Source: Nonomuraea purpurea (GTDB taxonomy: Bacteria; Actinomycetota; Actinomycetes; Streptosporangiales; Streptosporangiaceae). Taken from it: a DNA stretch of 64,000 nucleotides. Positions 1 through 8,585 of the stretch are shown piece by piece. The notes below the pieces were generated by a model. The model worked only from the letters and a program-made list of their open reading frames with translations. It had not been told where the DNA came from and ran no database searches. The stretch covers positions 1-64,000 of the forward strand of contig NZ_JBHSBI010000024.1 in NCBI RefSeq assembly GCF_042650645.1, read 5' to 3'. Within the stretch, counting starts at the first letter, position 1, and each line of letters starts with the position of its first letter. A program made the position numbers and the translations under genes.

Positions 1-52
1 CTCGGAGCAGTCCGACAAGGGCGGAAAGGTCCTTACAGACCTGCATGTTTTC
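1..52 (+). ncRNA. possible 3' part of an omegaRNA (HEARO) ahead of iscB
   Basis: IscB proteins use an omegaRNA (HEARO RNA) encoded immediately 5' of the iscB ORF. The 52 bases before the GTG contain a perfect small hairpin, AGGTC-CTTACA-GACCT at 27-42, and a possible TCCG/CGGA pairing (11-14 with 22-25). This fits a structured RNA running into the gene. The 5' end and the guide region would lie outside the window, so the call rests on position and one hairpin only. The same bases are also open in the iscB frame. Confidence 0.35.
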
Positions 53-1354
53 GTGCTCGATCGCGGCGGGAAACCGTTGCAGCCGTGCCGGCCCGGCCGG
101 GCCCGGCAGATCCTCAAAGCGGGCCGGGCGGTGGTGGTCCGGCACACCCCGTTCGTCATCCGCCTGATCGACCGCACCGTAGCCGGGTCCACCGTTCCCG
201 GCGTTGAGGTCGGTCTCGACCCCGGCTCCAGGCACACCGGTATCGCCGTCTTCACTGAACGCGGCGGCAGTCGTGCCGGGAAGTACGGCATTCAACTCGA
301 CCATCGGGGCGCGGCGATCCGCGACAAGCTCACCGCCCGCTCGGCCTACCGGCGGCGCAGGAGGTCGCGGAACCTGCGCTACCGCGCTCCTCGATTCCTC
401 AACCGCGCCAGGCCCGAGGGCTGGCTCGCGCCGTCGCTGCGGCACCGCGTGGACACCACCATGTCGTGGATGGCCCGGTTGCGGCGGTGGGCGCCCGTGC
501 GCGCCGTCCACGTCGAGCGTGTCGCCTTCGACACGCACGCCCTGTCGGCGGGCCGGCCGCTGGAAGGCATCGAGTACCAGCAGGGCACACTGGCCGGATA
601 CGAGGCCCGCCAATACCTGCTGGAGAAATGGGGCCGGACCTGCGTGTACTGCGGCGCGGCGGGGACGCCGTTGCAGATCGAGCACATCCGTCCCAAGGCC
701 CGGGGCGGCTCTGACCGGATCTCCAACCTGACGCTGGCATGCGAGCTGTGCAACCAGGCCAAGAACACCACACCCGTCGAAGAGTTCCTGCAAGGCAAGC
801 CCGCACTGCTGGCGCGCGTTCTCAGGCAGGCCAAGGCCTCGCTGCGGGACGCCGCGGCGGTCAACAGCACCCGCTGGACGCTGTGGCGGGCCCTGACAGC
901 GACAACCCTGCCCGTGGCCACCGGTTCGGGCGGGCGTACCCAGTGGAACCGCTCCCGCACGAACGCGCCCAAATCCCACACCCTGGACGCGCTGCACGTC
1001 GGCGAACTCGCGCAGGTGACCGGCTGGCCGGCCCGCATCCTGGTCGTCAAAGCCACCGGACGCGGCAGCTACAGCCGAACCCGCACCAACCGGTACGGGT
1101 TCCCCCGCCTGCGACTTCCCCGGATCAAGCACGTCCACGGGTTCGCCACCGGCGACCTCGTCCGCGCCACCGTCGCCACAGGCAAGAACACCGGAGTCCA
1201 CACCGGACGGGTCGCCGTCCGCGCCACAGGTTCCTTCAACGTCACCACCGAGACCGGCACCCGCCAGGGCATCAGCCACAAGCACATCCGTCTGCTCCAA
1301 AGAGCCGACGGTTACGGCTACACGACAAGGGAGGAGAGCACCATTGAACGGTGA
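53..1354 (+). CDS. iscB: IscB-type RNA-guided HNH/RuvC endonuclease
   Basis: Predicted omegaRNA-guided DNA nuclease, of the family ancestral to Cas9. Domains in order: an N-terminal PLMP-like segment (here KPLQP, residues 7-30); RuvC-I with D56 in GLDPGSRHTG; an arginine-rich bridge helix (about 95-112); RuvC-II with E155 in VHVERV; an HNH/zinc domain (CVYC 197-200, IEH ending at 211, C230 and C233); RuvC-III with SHTLD (D312); and a C-terminal target-interaction domain ending in LLQRADGYGY. All catalytic residues are present, so it looks intact. The GTG at 53 gives VLDRGG, but family members usually begin a few residues earlier and the frame is open to the window edge, so the start is uncertain. 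No tnpA transposase is visible beside it. It could be a stand-alone or immobilised copy. Confidence 0.9.
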   Translation: MLDRGGKPLQPCRPGRARQILKAGRAVVVRHTPFVIRLIDRTVAGSTVPGVEVGLDPGSRHTGIAVFTERGGSRAGKYGIQLDHRGAAIRDKLTARSAYRRRRRSRNLRYRAPRFLNRARPEGWLAPSLRHRVDTTMSWMARLRRWAPVRAVHVERVAFDTHALSAGRPLEGIEYQQGTLAGYEARQYLLEKWGRTCVYCGAAGTPLQIEHIRPKARGGSDRISNLTLACELCNQAKNTTPVEEFLQGKPALLARVLRQAKASLRDAAAVNSTRWTLWRALTATTLPVATGSGGRTQWNRSRTNAPKSHTLDALHVGELAQVTGWPARILVVKATGRGSYSRTRTNRYGFPRLRLPRIKHVHGFATGDLVRATVATGKNTGVHTGRVAVRATGSFNVTTETGTRQGISHKHIRLLQRADGYGYTTREESTIER

Positions 1355-1441
1355 ACCTCAGGGCACGCTCAGGACCTTGAGCGCCTTCCCGTTCCCTTTT
1401 CCTCCCTGGTGTGAACGCTGGGGTATCCACGGGAGCTTCTG

Positions 1442-2875
1442 ATGAGTTACGCCCACCTCGACGCGTACACCCGCCTTCTCCGCAGCGCGCGCGAAGCCGC
1501 GGCCACAGGTCAGATCTGGCCGGAGTCGCCCCGACGACTGATCACCGCCTCGTGGCGCCGCTCCCTGGAAGCGGGGATCGATCCGGAAGGGAAAAGCGCG
1601 CCCCTGGTCCTCGACCGTTCGAGCATCACGGACGCCCGCGAGGCGCACCCGCTGCAATCGCTGATCCCCCTGCTCGCCAAGACGCTCTGCGGCCTGGCCG
1701 AACAGACCGGACATATCATGATCGTCACGGATGGTGACGGGCGAGTGCTGTGGCGCGAGGGCAACCACACGGTCCTGCGCCGCGCCGACCAGATCGGCCT
1801 GGCCGACGGACACCACTGGGCCGAAAACAGCGTCGGCACCAACGGCATCGGCACCGCGCTCGCCACAGGCCGGCCCGTGCACGTGTACTCGCAGGAGCAC
1901 CTCATGCGCGTGCTGCACATCTGGTCCTGCAGCGCCGCCCCGATCACCGACCCCGACTCGGGCCGCGTCATCGGCTGCGTCGACGTGAGCGGCACCTCCC
2001 GCAACCTGCACCCCGCCACCGTCGCCCTGGTCGCCGCCACGGCCAAGCTCGCGGAGACCCAGCTCGCGCTCCGCATGTACGAACGCGACGTACGCCTGCG
2101 CCGCCGCTACGAGTCGCTGCGCGGCCGGCCCGGCGTCCTGCTGTCGTCCACCGGACGCGTCATCTCCGGCGACCCTTCAGGCCGCCTCGGTGAACGCGTC
2201 AAGGTGCCGGCCCCCACCCTCCCCGGAACCCGCATGGTGCTCCGCGACGGCAGCACGGCCCTGCTGGAATCCTTCTCGGGCGGCTTCCTGCTGCGGCCCG
2301 CACCGTCCGCCGCGCCCCAGGCCCTGACCCTGTCGTTCCTCGGCGAAGGCACCCCCTCGGCCAAGCTCGGGGACCTCGACCGGCCCCTGTCACTGCGCCA
2401 CGCCGAGATCCTCACCCTGCTCGCCCTGCACCCGCACGGGCTGACGGCCGAACAGCTCTCGTTCCACCTGTACGGCGACTACGGCAACCCGGTGACGATC
2501 CGCGCCGAGATCCACCGGCTGCGGGCCCAGCTCGGCAACGCGATCGCGGCCAAACCGTACCGGCTGGCCTGCCCTCTCGAAGCCGACTTCCTCGATCTAC
2601 GCCGCCATGTCGCGGCCGGGGACGCGGGCGCGCTGGCCCGCGCGTACGCGGGGCCGCTGCTCGTCCGGTCGGAGTCTCCGGAAATCCGCCGCGAACGCGA
2701 CGAACTGGAGGCGCAGGTGAGAGCCTGCCTGCTGCGTCACGGCTCCCTCGACCACCTGTGGGCCTACGCCCAGACGGCCAACGGCCGCGACGACTACGAA
2801 ATCCTCGAACGGCTCGCCGCCCTGCCCTCCACCGATGCCCGTTCCGCCGTTGCTCGGTCTCGGTTGCTTCTATGA
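1442..2875 (+). CDS. GAF-domain transcriptional regulator (AcoR-like, no AAA+ domain)
   Basis: A 477-residue cytoplasmic regulator. The N-terminal ASWRRSLEAGIDP segment and the following GAF domain (about 70-210, with HWAENSVGTNGIGTA and HVYSQEHLMRVLHIWSCSAAP motifs) match the sensory half of AcoR-type activators. The sigma-54 AAA+ module is missing, as is usual for actinobacterial members. The C-terminal part (about 310-390) looks like a winged helix (LSLRHAEILTLLALHPHGLTAEQLS). The ATG follows GGGAG at 1431-1435. In actinomycetes such genes often neighbour aldehyde or alcohol dehydrogenase genes, but none is visible here, so the target and ligand are unknown. Confidence 0.75.
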   Translation: MSYAHLDAYTRLLRSAREAAATGQIWPESPRRLITASWRRSLEAGIDPEGKSAPLVLDRSSITDAREAHPLQSLIPLLAKTLCGLAEQTGHIMIVTDGDGRVLWREGNHTVLRRADQIGLADGHHWAENSVGTNGIGTALATGRPVHVYSQEHLMRVLHIWSCSAAPITDPDSGRVIGCVDVSGTSRNLHPATVALVAATAKLAETQLALRMYERDVRLRRRYESLRGRPGVLLSSTGRVISGDPSGRLGERVKVPAPTLPGTRMVLRDGSTALLESFSGGFLLRPAPSAAPQALTLSFLGEGTPSAKLGDLDRPLSLRHAEILTLLALHPHGLTAEQLSFHLYGDYGNPVTIRAEIHRLRAQLGNAIAAKPYRLACPLEADFLDLRRHVAAGDAGALARAYAGPLLVRSESPEIRRERDELEAQVRACLLRHGSLDHLWAYAQTANGRDDYEILERLAALPSTDARSAVARSRLLL

Positions 2876-3040
2876 TCATTTTGTACGGCTTCGCACGGCA
2901 CACCGCCACCCGCCGCCGTCACGACCATCTGTCCGTTCAACGCCCCTCAGGTGTGACAGGCAAAGACCGAAACGTCGCCCTCTTGGCCCCCTAAGTGGTT
3001 CCAACTGGGCCCTGAGCGCGCCGATCCCCTATCGGTCCGT

Positions 3041-5356
3041 CTAGGTGCGGTCGATTTCGCCGATCACCTGGGCGCCCAGTTCGCGTTGCAGCAGGGCCAT
3101 GCCGGAGACCACGTCCACGTCGGCGTCGGCGTCGTTGAGCGGGTCGACGTCGTCCTCAGGGGACTTGCCTCGGCCCGGGATCGCTTCCGGCCATGCCGTC
3201 GCACCCCCCCGGGCCGTCGCCGCGCCGCCACGGGCCGGTTGGAGGCGGGGGCCCGCCTGGGCGGCCGCCTTGGCCGCCGATCGTGCTGCGGCCAGGCCCG
3301 CGCCCACCGGCGCTCCAGAGGCGGGCACGGTGTGGGTGGGGTCGGGGCCGGGCGGCGAAGCGGGGCTGAGATCGTCGGGGGCCTCCGGCCAGGACTCGTC
3401 CGTGGTCGGTGGTCCGGAGGGGTCGGCCGGAGGCTGCCCTGGGTCCTGCTGCCCGCCCCCGCCGTGTGAGGCTGTACGTCCCTGCGAGGGGGCGTTCGCC
3501 CCCTGTGTCCCCTGCGGGCTGGTCGACGCCTGCGCCCCATGAGTGCTCGTCGATGCCTGCGGAGCGGCGGGCTGGCCCGGCGACGGCGGCTGTGGGCGCG
3601 AAGGGCCACGGGACTGCGACGGAGCGGGCGAGCCGCCGACGACCGCCTCGACCCGCCATGTGCCGCCGAGCACGTCGGCCAGCGCGGTGGCCACCACGGC
3701 GTCCTTGCCACCGCCCGTGAAGTTCCTCATCGCGCCGACCTGGGCGAAGCCGAGCGTGACCAGGTTGCCTTCCACGCCGACGACCTGGGCGTTCGTGCTG
3801 ACGTTGGCCCAGACGACGATGCTGCGCTGCTTGAGCGCGGCCAGCACGGCGGCCCACTGTGTCTGGATGGCGCCGGCCCCACCACCCGCAGGAGACGCGT
3901 GCGCCGCCCCGCCAGAAGGGGGTGGACTGCCGGAATCGCCTGTGGACGGCGAGCTCGCCGCCGGAGCGCCGGGACGAGCCGCCTCCGGCCAGTCCTCGGC
4001 CGCCGTACTCGCCTGCGACCTGGCCACCGCCGGAGCAGAACCGACTCCGGCCGGCTGAGGCCGGCCCGCGGTGTCGTCACTCTGGGCGCCCGTATCCCCC
4101 GCCGACGGAACCCGCGCCCCGCCGCTCGAAGCACCAGGTCGCGGGATGGGCACCGAGGCGGGCGGTCCGGAGGCGGCCCGCGCGGCCATCTGGGCGACGG
4201 CGCCGCCGCGTTCGAGGCGTTCGAGACGGGCGAGCAGCGCCTCCTCGCCCTGCGCGGCACCCGGCAGAAGAACACGGGCGCACATCAGCTCAAGCAGCAA
4301 CCGCGGCGAGGTGGCGCCGCGCATCTCCGTGAGACCGGCGTTGAACACCTCGGCCGCCCGCGAGAGCTCGGCGGGCCCCATCGAGGACGCCTGCTGAACC
4401 AGGCGCTCCAGCTCGTCGGCGGGACGGTCGAGCAGGCCACTGGAGGCCGCCTCGGGAACGTTGGCCAGGATGACCAGGTCTCGGAAGCGTTCGAGCAGGT
4501 CGGAGGCGAAGCGGCGGGGGTCGTGGCCACCCTCGATGACCCGGTGGACGGCACCGAAGACCTGTCCGCCATCGCGGGCGGCGAAGGCGTTGACGACCTC
4601 GTCGAGCAGGTCGCCGTCGGTGTAACCGAGCAGGGAGACGGCCTTGGCGTAGGTGATGCCGTCCTCCTCCGCCCCGGCGAGGAGCTGGTCGAGGATGGAC
4701 AGCGAGTCACGCGCGGAGCCCGCCCCGGCGCGTACGACCAGGGGGAGGGCGTTCGGCTCGAAAGGCACGCTCTCGGAGGTGAGGATCTCCTCCAGCAACG
4801 CACGGAGCGTCGCGGGCGGCATCAACCTGAATGGATAGTGGTGCGTACGCGACTTGATGGTGCCGATGACCTTTTCCGGCTCGGTCGTCGCGAAGATGAA
4901 TTTCAGGTGCGGCGGAGGCTCTTCGACGAGCTTGAGCAGCGCGTTGAAACCCTCGCGGGTCACCATGTGCGCCTCGTCGATGATGTAGATCTTGTAACGC
5001 GCCGAGACGGGGGCGAAGAAGGCCCGTTCACGCAGATCGCGCGCGTCGTCAACGCCACCGTGCGAGGCGGCGTCGATCTCGATGACGTCGAGGTGACCCG
5101 GACCCGTCGGGGCGAGCGCGACACACGACTCGCAGACGCCGCAGGGGTCGGGCGTCGGGCCCTGCTCGCAGTTGAGAGAACGCGCCAGGATCCGGGCGCT
5201 GGAGGTCTTGCCGCATCCGCGAGGCCCGCTGAACAGGTAGGCGTGGTTGATACGGCCCGTGCGCAACGCCTGCCGCAGCGGGTCTGTGACGTGCTCCTGA
5301 CCCTTGACCTCGGCGAAGGTCCCGGGTCGGTACCTGCGGTAAAGCGCAAGGCTCAT
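3041..5356 (-). CDS. dnaX: DNA polymerase III subunit gamma/tau
   Basis: Clamp-loader ATPase of the replicative polymerase. It starts MSLALYRRYRP, as the family does. Walker A GPRGCGKT is at 44-51, the zinc module has C63, C72, C75 and C78, and Walker B is IIDEAH near 125. Residues after about 370 form a low-complexity Pro/Ala/Gly/Ser linker followed by the tau-like C-terminus. At 771 residues it is a full-length tau product. It lies directly upstream of the SRP RNA gene on the same strand, a common actinobacterial arrangement. No frameshift signal for a separate gamma form was recognised. Confidence 0.97.
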   Translation of the reverse strand: MSLALYRRYRPGTFAEVKGQEHVTDPLRQALRTGRINHAYLFSGPRGCGKTSSARILARSLNCEQGPTPDPCGVCESCVALAPTGPGHLDVIEIDAASHGGVDDARDLRERAFFAPVSARYKIYIIDEAHMVTREGFNALLKLVEEPPPHLKFIFATTEPEKVIGTIKSRTHHYPFRLMPPATLRALLEEILTSESVPFEPNALPLVVRAGAGSARDSLSILDQLLAGAEEDGITYAKAVSLLGYTDGDLLDEVVNAFAARDGGQVFGAVHRVIEGGHDPRRFASDLLERFRDLVILANVPEAASSGLLDRPADELERLVQQASSMGPAELSRAAEVFNAGLTEMRGATSPRLLLELMCARVLLPGAAQGEEALLARLERLERGGAVAQMAARAASGPPASVPIPRPGASSGGARVPSAGDTGAQSDDTAGRPQPAGVGSAPAVARSQASTAAEDWPEAARPGAPAASSPSTGDSGSPPPSGGAAHASPAGGGAGAIQTQWAAVLAALKQRSIVVWANVSTNAQVVGVEGNLVTLGFAQVGAMRNFTGGGKDAVVATALADVLGGTWRVEAVVGGSPAPSQSRGPSRPQPPSPGQPAAPQASTSTHGAQASTSPQGTQGANAPSQGRTASHGGGGQQDPGQPPADPSGPPTTDESWPEAPDDLSPASPPGPDPTHTVPASGAPVGAGLAAARSAAKAAAQAGPRLQPARGGAATARGGATAWPEAIPGRGKSPEDDVDPLNDADADVDVVSGMALLQRELGAQVIGEIDRT

Positions 5357-5390
5357 ACGACCATCCCGCCTGCGAGGGGGCTCTCAACGA

Positions 5391-5483
5391 AGAGACCCCC
5401 CGCACACCCGCCAGAGCCCGCTTATCCTTGCTGCCTTCCGGCCCTGGGGAGGTTCACAGGATGACGCCGCGCGAGGGGTCCCT
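5391..5483 (-). ncRNA. ffs: signal recognition particle RNA (4.5S, small bacterial type)
   Basis: The minus strand carries the SRP core AGGGCCGGAAGGCAGCAAGG, the Ffh-binding asymmetric and symmetric loops with the GGAA tetraloop. It is flanked by arms that close a long hairpin: GGGACCCC at the 5' end pairs with GGGGGGUCUC at the 3' end. The ends are set by that outer helix and may be off by a few bases. The RNA pairs with Ffh to target nascent membrane proteins. Confidence 0.93.
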
Positions 5484-5569
5484 GCACAGTCTAGCCGGAC
5501 CCGGCAGTGCTCGCTCCACTCCGAAAAACGTGGTCTGCACATGTCCAGAAGTCCGGTAAGCTCGTCGGC

Positions 5570-5654
5570 GGAGGATTCGCCTAGTGGCCGAGGGCGCACG
5601 CTTGGAAAGCGTGTAAAGGGCAACCTTTCAGGGGTTCAAATCCCCTATCCTCCG
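5570..5654 (+). tRNA. tRNA-Ser (anticodon GGA)
   Basis: A cloverleaf can be folded. The acceptor arm is GGAGGAT/ATCCTCC with discriminator G. The anticodon stem is CACGC/GCGTG with loop TTGGAAA, giving anticodon GGA. A long variable arm (AAAGGGCAACCTTT) and T-arm loop TTCAAAT follow. The long variable arm and anticodon identify a serine tRNA. CCA is not encoded. Confidence 0.97.
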
Positions 5655-5851
5655 CGCCTGGTTGAGGCAGTAAACGCAAAGGGGCCGACCCCATCCAAGT
5701 CGGCCCCTTTTGCTATTCGAGTCTCAGTTGGCCTCGTCGGAGGCTTCCTTGCCTCCTCATCGGGCTCCCAGAACAGGCTGTCAACCTGCTTTGCCACCGT
5801 CTTCCGGATGCCGTCGGTGACGTGCTGATACCGACGCGCCACTGATCGCCA
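5645..5851 (-). pseudogene. remnant C-terminus of a tyrosine integrase
   Basis: An open frame running towards the 3' end of tRNA-Ser encodes RSVARRYQHVTDGIRKTV followed by AKQVDSLFW. This resembles the last residues of actinophage or ICE tyrosine recombinases, from the catalytic Tyr region (YQHVTD) to the final helix. Upstream the frame hits a stop at 5852-5854, so the catalytic domain is gone. An integrase gene reading into the tRNA it once used as attB is the usual layout of an integrated element. Only about 30 residues are recognisable, so this is a probable relic rather than a gene. Confidence 0.55.
5678..5711 (+). terminator. intrinsic terminator after tRNA-Ser
   Basis: Inverted repeat AAAGGGGCCGAC (5678-5689) and GTCGGCCCCTTTT (5699-5711) with a 9-nt loop and a T run. 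It lies 24 nt past the tRNA end. Confidence 0.85.
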
Positions 5852-5878
5852 TCACGGTTCGCTCGGGAACCCCCGAGA

Positions 5879-6640
5879 TCATGAGGACGGAGGGACGGGC
5901 TCCGCGCTATCGCGCCGCGCCACGAACACGAACTCCTTGCCCGGCCGGTCGGGGGCGTCGCGTACGTCCTCGACGACGAAGCCGTGCTCGTGCAAGTCCC
6001 GCTCGATCTCCGTGCGCTCGCGGAAGCGAAGTGTCGATTCCGAGATCAGTACGTCCCCGTCCGCAGCGAACACGTGCGTACCCCGGAAGCTCACCAGCGG
6101 CAGGCTCACGTCCGTCAGCTCGCCCCAGGTCTCAACGTGGCCGATGCCCGGGATGTCCGTCATGCGGTACGTGGTCTCGCGCGTCCACTCCGCCCACTCC
6201 TCCCACACGCGCTGCGCCGGATCGCGTGTCTCGAAAACAAGCCGCCCGCCGGGCCGCAGCGCCTCGTACGCGCCGCGCAGCGTCGTTTGCCATGCCTGCG
6301 GATCGGCGATCGCCTGGGCGACGTTCCCGGTCATCGTCACCAGGTCGATCTGCATGGGCGGCAGGTCCCCCGCGTCGCCGTCGAGCCAGCGCACCCGCTC
6401 CGCGCCCGGCTTGCCACGCGCGACGTCGACGGATGCCCGCGCGGGATCGATCCCGGTGACCGTAATCCCGCGCTCGGCGAGCAGCAGCGCGAACACGCCC
6501 GTACCGCACCCGATGTCCAGCACGGACCGCGCGCCGAACTCCTCCGCCATCGCGAGATACGCGTCGAGATCGCTGCGGTCCGGATCGAGTGGGTCGTAGA
6601 TGGCGGCGAGGCGCGGATGCCCGAAATTTGCGTCAATCAT
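5879..6640 (-). CDS. class I SAM-dependent methyltransferase
   Basis: A 253-residue protein. Motif I is VLDIGCGTG (about 40-48), the acidic motif II end is VTGIDPA, and WLDGDAGDLP and ALRPGGRLVFETRDP follow in Rossmann-fold order. The C-terminal half (ETTYRMTDIPGIGHVETW) is typical of actinobacterial small-molecule methyltransferases of unknown substrate. It sits in the accessory stretch beside tRNA-Ser with no partner gene on its strand. The methyl acceptor cannot be deduced. Confidence 0.85.
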   Translation of the reverse strand: MIDANFGHPRLAAIYDPLDPDRSDLDAYLAMAEEFGARSVLDIGCGTGVFALLLAERGITVTGIDPARASVDVARGKPGAERVRWLDGDAGDLPPMQIDLVTMTGNVAQAIADPQAWQTTLRGAYEALRPGGRLVFETRDPAQRVWEEWAEWTRETTYRMTDIPGIGHVETWGELTDVSLPLVSFRGTHVFAADGDVLISESTLRFRERTEIERDLHEHGFVVEDVRDAPDRPGKEFVFVARRDSAEPVPPSS

Positions 6641-6851
6641 TGGGCGAACGTATGTGCGCCCGAACCCGCGCGGCCACTGCTTTTCGTGTTACGGCGCCAA
6701 TCGGGCTGCACCGCTGATCCCGGGCATGGCCGTCCCGAAGCGAACCTCGGCCAGGCCGCTTAGAGAGCGTTCGGGGACACCCCAGAGGTGGCTGTCCCTG
6801 CTGTCCCCGAACGAGAGGTCCTTTGCTCGGATCCGAGCCCTGGAGCTCGTC

Positions 6852-6857
6852 TATTGT
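6852..6857 (+). promoter_or_regulatory. -10 hexamer TATTGT, leaderless promoter for 6865
   Basis: TATTGT ends 7 nt before the GTG at 6865 and there is no Shine-Dalgarno sequence, so transcription probably begins at the start codon. No convincing -35 is seen. Confidence 0.45.
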
Positions 6858-6864
6858 CCCATCC

Positions 6865-7647
6865 GTGGAGGACCTGTTCGGCGGCGCTGCGCCGTACTAC
6901 GCCAAATTCCGCCCAGGCTACGGCCAGGCGGCGATCGAGCACCTGGCGGAAACACTCGGCGCGGACAGCCGGGTGCTGGATCTCGGCTGTGGCCCAGGAA
7001 CGATCGCGATCCCGCTGTCCCGGCGGGTGAAGGCGGTACTCGCGGTGGACCCGGCGCGGGAAATGCTCGCCGAGGGTAGGCGCCTGGTCGAGGACGTCAC
7101 CAACATCGCCTGGGTGCACGGCGACTCAACCGTTCTCCGGGGATTGCCGCCGTTCGAGCACGTGGTGATGGGCCGGTCGTTCCACTGGATGGACCGCAGG
7201 TCCGTACTGATGGAGCTGGACGAGCTGCTGCCGCCCCGTGGCGCAGTAGCTCTGATCGGCCCGGCGAGGCAGCAGGGAGAGCCGTGGCAACCGGACGCGC
7301 AACCCTGGCAGCCTGTCGAGAGGCAGGTATGCGAGGAATTCGGCCTCGACATCCACACCGCCGCCAACGCCTTCCACGCCACCGACGAGCACCACCACGA
7401 CATGCTGGCCGCCTCTCCCTTCAGCAGCCTGGAATCCCGGGTGTTCAGCCGACGGCTGACCTGGAACGTAGACGGACTGGTCGGGCTCCAGCTCTCCTAC
7501 TCCTACAGCTCGCCCGCCAGGCTCGGCGACCATCTGCCCGCCTTCGTCAAGACACTGCGACGAGCGCTCCTCGCCGACAACCCCACAGGCCAGTGGGAAC
7601 AGAAACTGGCCACCGAGGTGCTGGTCGCCAGGCGCCCCGGACGCTGA
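6865..7647 (+). CDS. class I SAM-dependent methyltransferase
   Basis: A 260-residue protein with the AAPYYAKFRPGY opening typical of ubiquinone/menaquinone-like methyltransferases. Motif I is VLDLGCGPG, then VDPAREMLAEG, and VVMGRSFHWMDR is a hallmark of the trans-aconitate methyltransferase-like subgroup. The GTG at 6865 (VEDLFGGAAPYY) is preferred over the TTG at 6823, because homologues start near this point and a -10 box is correctly placed. The substrate is unknown. It is divergent from the methyltransferase at 5879-6640 and convergent with the LysR gene. Confidence 0.82.
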   Translation: MEDLFGGAAPYYAKFRPGYGQAAIEHLAETLGADSRVLDLGCGPGTIAIPLSRRVKAVLAVDPAREMLAEGRRLVEDVTNIAWVHGDSTVLRGLPPFEHVVMGRSFHWMDRRSVLMELDELLPPRGAVALIGPARQQGEPWQPDAQPWQPVERQVCEEFGLDIHTAANAFHATDEHHHDMLAASPFSSLESRVFSRRLTWNVDGLVGLQLSYSYSSPARLGDHLPAFVKTLRRALLADNPTGQWEQKLATEVLVARRPGR

Positions 7648-7655
7648 CCCTACTC

Positions 7656-7690
7656 AAAGGGGTTGTGCCGCGATCATCGGCACAAGCCCT
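7656..7690. terminator. hairpin between convergent genes
   Basis: TTGTGCCG (7663-7670) pairs with CGGCACAA (7678-7685), extended by AAGGGG and CCCTT. It lies in the 54-bp gap where a methyltransferase gene (+) meets the lysR gene (-), so it can serve both strands. No long T run. Confidence 0.55.
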
Positions 7691-7701
7691 TCCCAGATCT
7701 G

Positions 7702-8574
7702 TCACGTGCCCGCTGGTGCCCGGAGGGTGCGTAGTTCGGTGAGCAGGTCGCGGATCAGTGCCGACCCGGTCAGTTCGCGGGTTGTCACGTAGCCCACCCG
7801 GCGTAGCGGGGCGCCGTCCCCGAGTTCGGTCGTGGCGACCTTGGGTGGGGCGTCTACTGTCGACAGCCGCGGCACGATCGCCGCGCCGAGCCCGTGGCCG
7901 ACCATCGACATGACCACTCCGTCGTCCTCGACCGTGATGTCGCCGGGCGGGATCCACTCCTGCATGGCCAGCCAGCGCCGGGTCTCGCCCGAGCAGTTCT
8001 CGTGCCAGTCGATCATGGGCAGCGAGCGCGGATCCGGGTGTCCCGCCGGGTAGGCCAGTACGTACGGCTCGTCGTACAGCTCCTTGCAGACCAGCCCCTC
8101 CACGTACACCGGCAGAGAGACGACGCCCACGTCGGCCCGCCCGTCGGCCACCTCGCCGGCGATGCCCCTGCCCAGGTCCGGCACGATGCGCACGTCCACG
8201 GTGACCTTGGGGTGACGTTGCCCGAACCGCACCAGCACGCGCGGCAGCAGGTGGAAGGCGGCGCTGCGGAACGCGGCCAGCCGGATGGTTCCGGTGGCCT
8301 CGCCGCGGGCGGCGGTGTGCGTGTCGGCCCTCATGACCTCCATGAGCCGCAGGATGTGCCGCGCGTGGCCGACCGCGGCCTCCCCCGCAGCGGTGGCCTG
8401 GGCGCCGCCGCGCCCTCGGTGGAACAGTACGGTTCCCAGCTTCCGCTCGGCGGCACGCAGGGCGTGTGAGACCGCCGACTGGGTCAGCCCCAGCCGTGCC
8501 CCAGCCGCCGACACGGTGCCCTCGCCGTCCACGGCGATGAGGACGCGCAGTTCCGCCGCCGTCAGATCGTTCAT
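7702..8574 (-). CDS. LysR-family transcriptional regulator
   Basis: A 290-residue regulator with an N-terminal winged HTH (LRVLIAVDGEGTVSAAGARL, then LTQSAVSHALRAAERKLG) and a LysR substrate-binding domain from about residue 88. The gene is divergent from the quinone-oxidoreductase gene at 8670, the classic layout for a LysR protein controlling its neighbour and itself. A perfect palindrome lies in the shared promoter. The inducer is unknown. Confidence 0.93.
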   Translation of the reverse strand: MNDLTAAELRVLIAVDGEGTVSAAGARLGLTQSAVSHALRAAERKLGTVLFHRGRGGAQATAAGEAAVGHARHILRLMEVMRADTHTAARGEATGTIRLAAFRSAAFHLLPRVLVRFGQRHPKVTVDVRIVPDLGRGIAGEVADGRADVGVVSLPVYVEGLVCKELYDEPYVLAYPAGHPDPRSLPMIDWHENCSGETRRWLAMQEWIPPGDITVEDDGVVMSMVGHGLGAAIVPRLSTVDAPPKVATTELGDGAPLRRVGYVTTRELTGSALIRDLLTELRTLRAPAGT

Positions 8575-8585
8575 GGCAGCGCAAC

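Noticed and set aside
1069..1287. 72-residue frame antisense inside iscB
   Set aside because: No features; overlaps a well-supported domain of IscB.
3539..5464. 641-residue open frame antisense to dnaX
   Set aside because: It is the shadow of dnaX on the opposite strand; Arg/Gly-rich composition, no domain, no ribosome-binding site.
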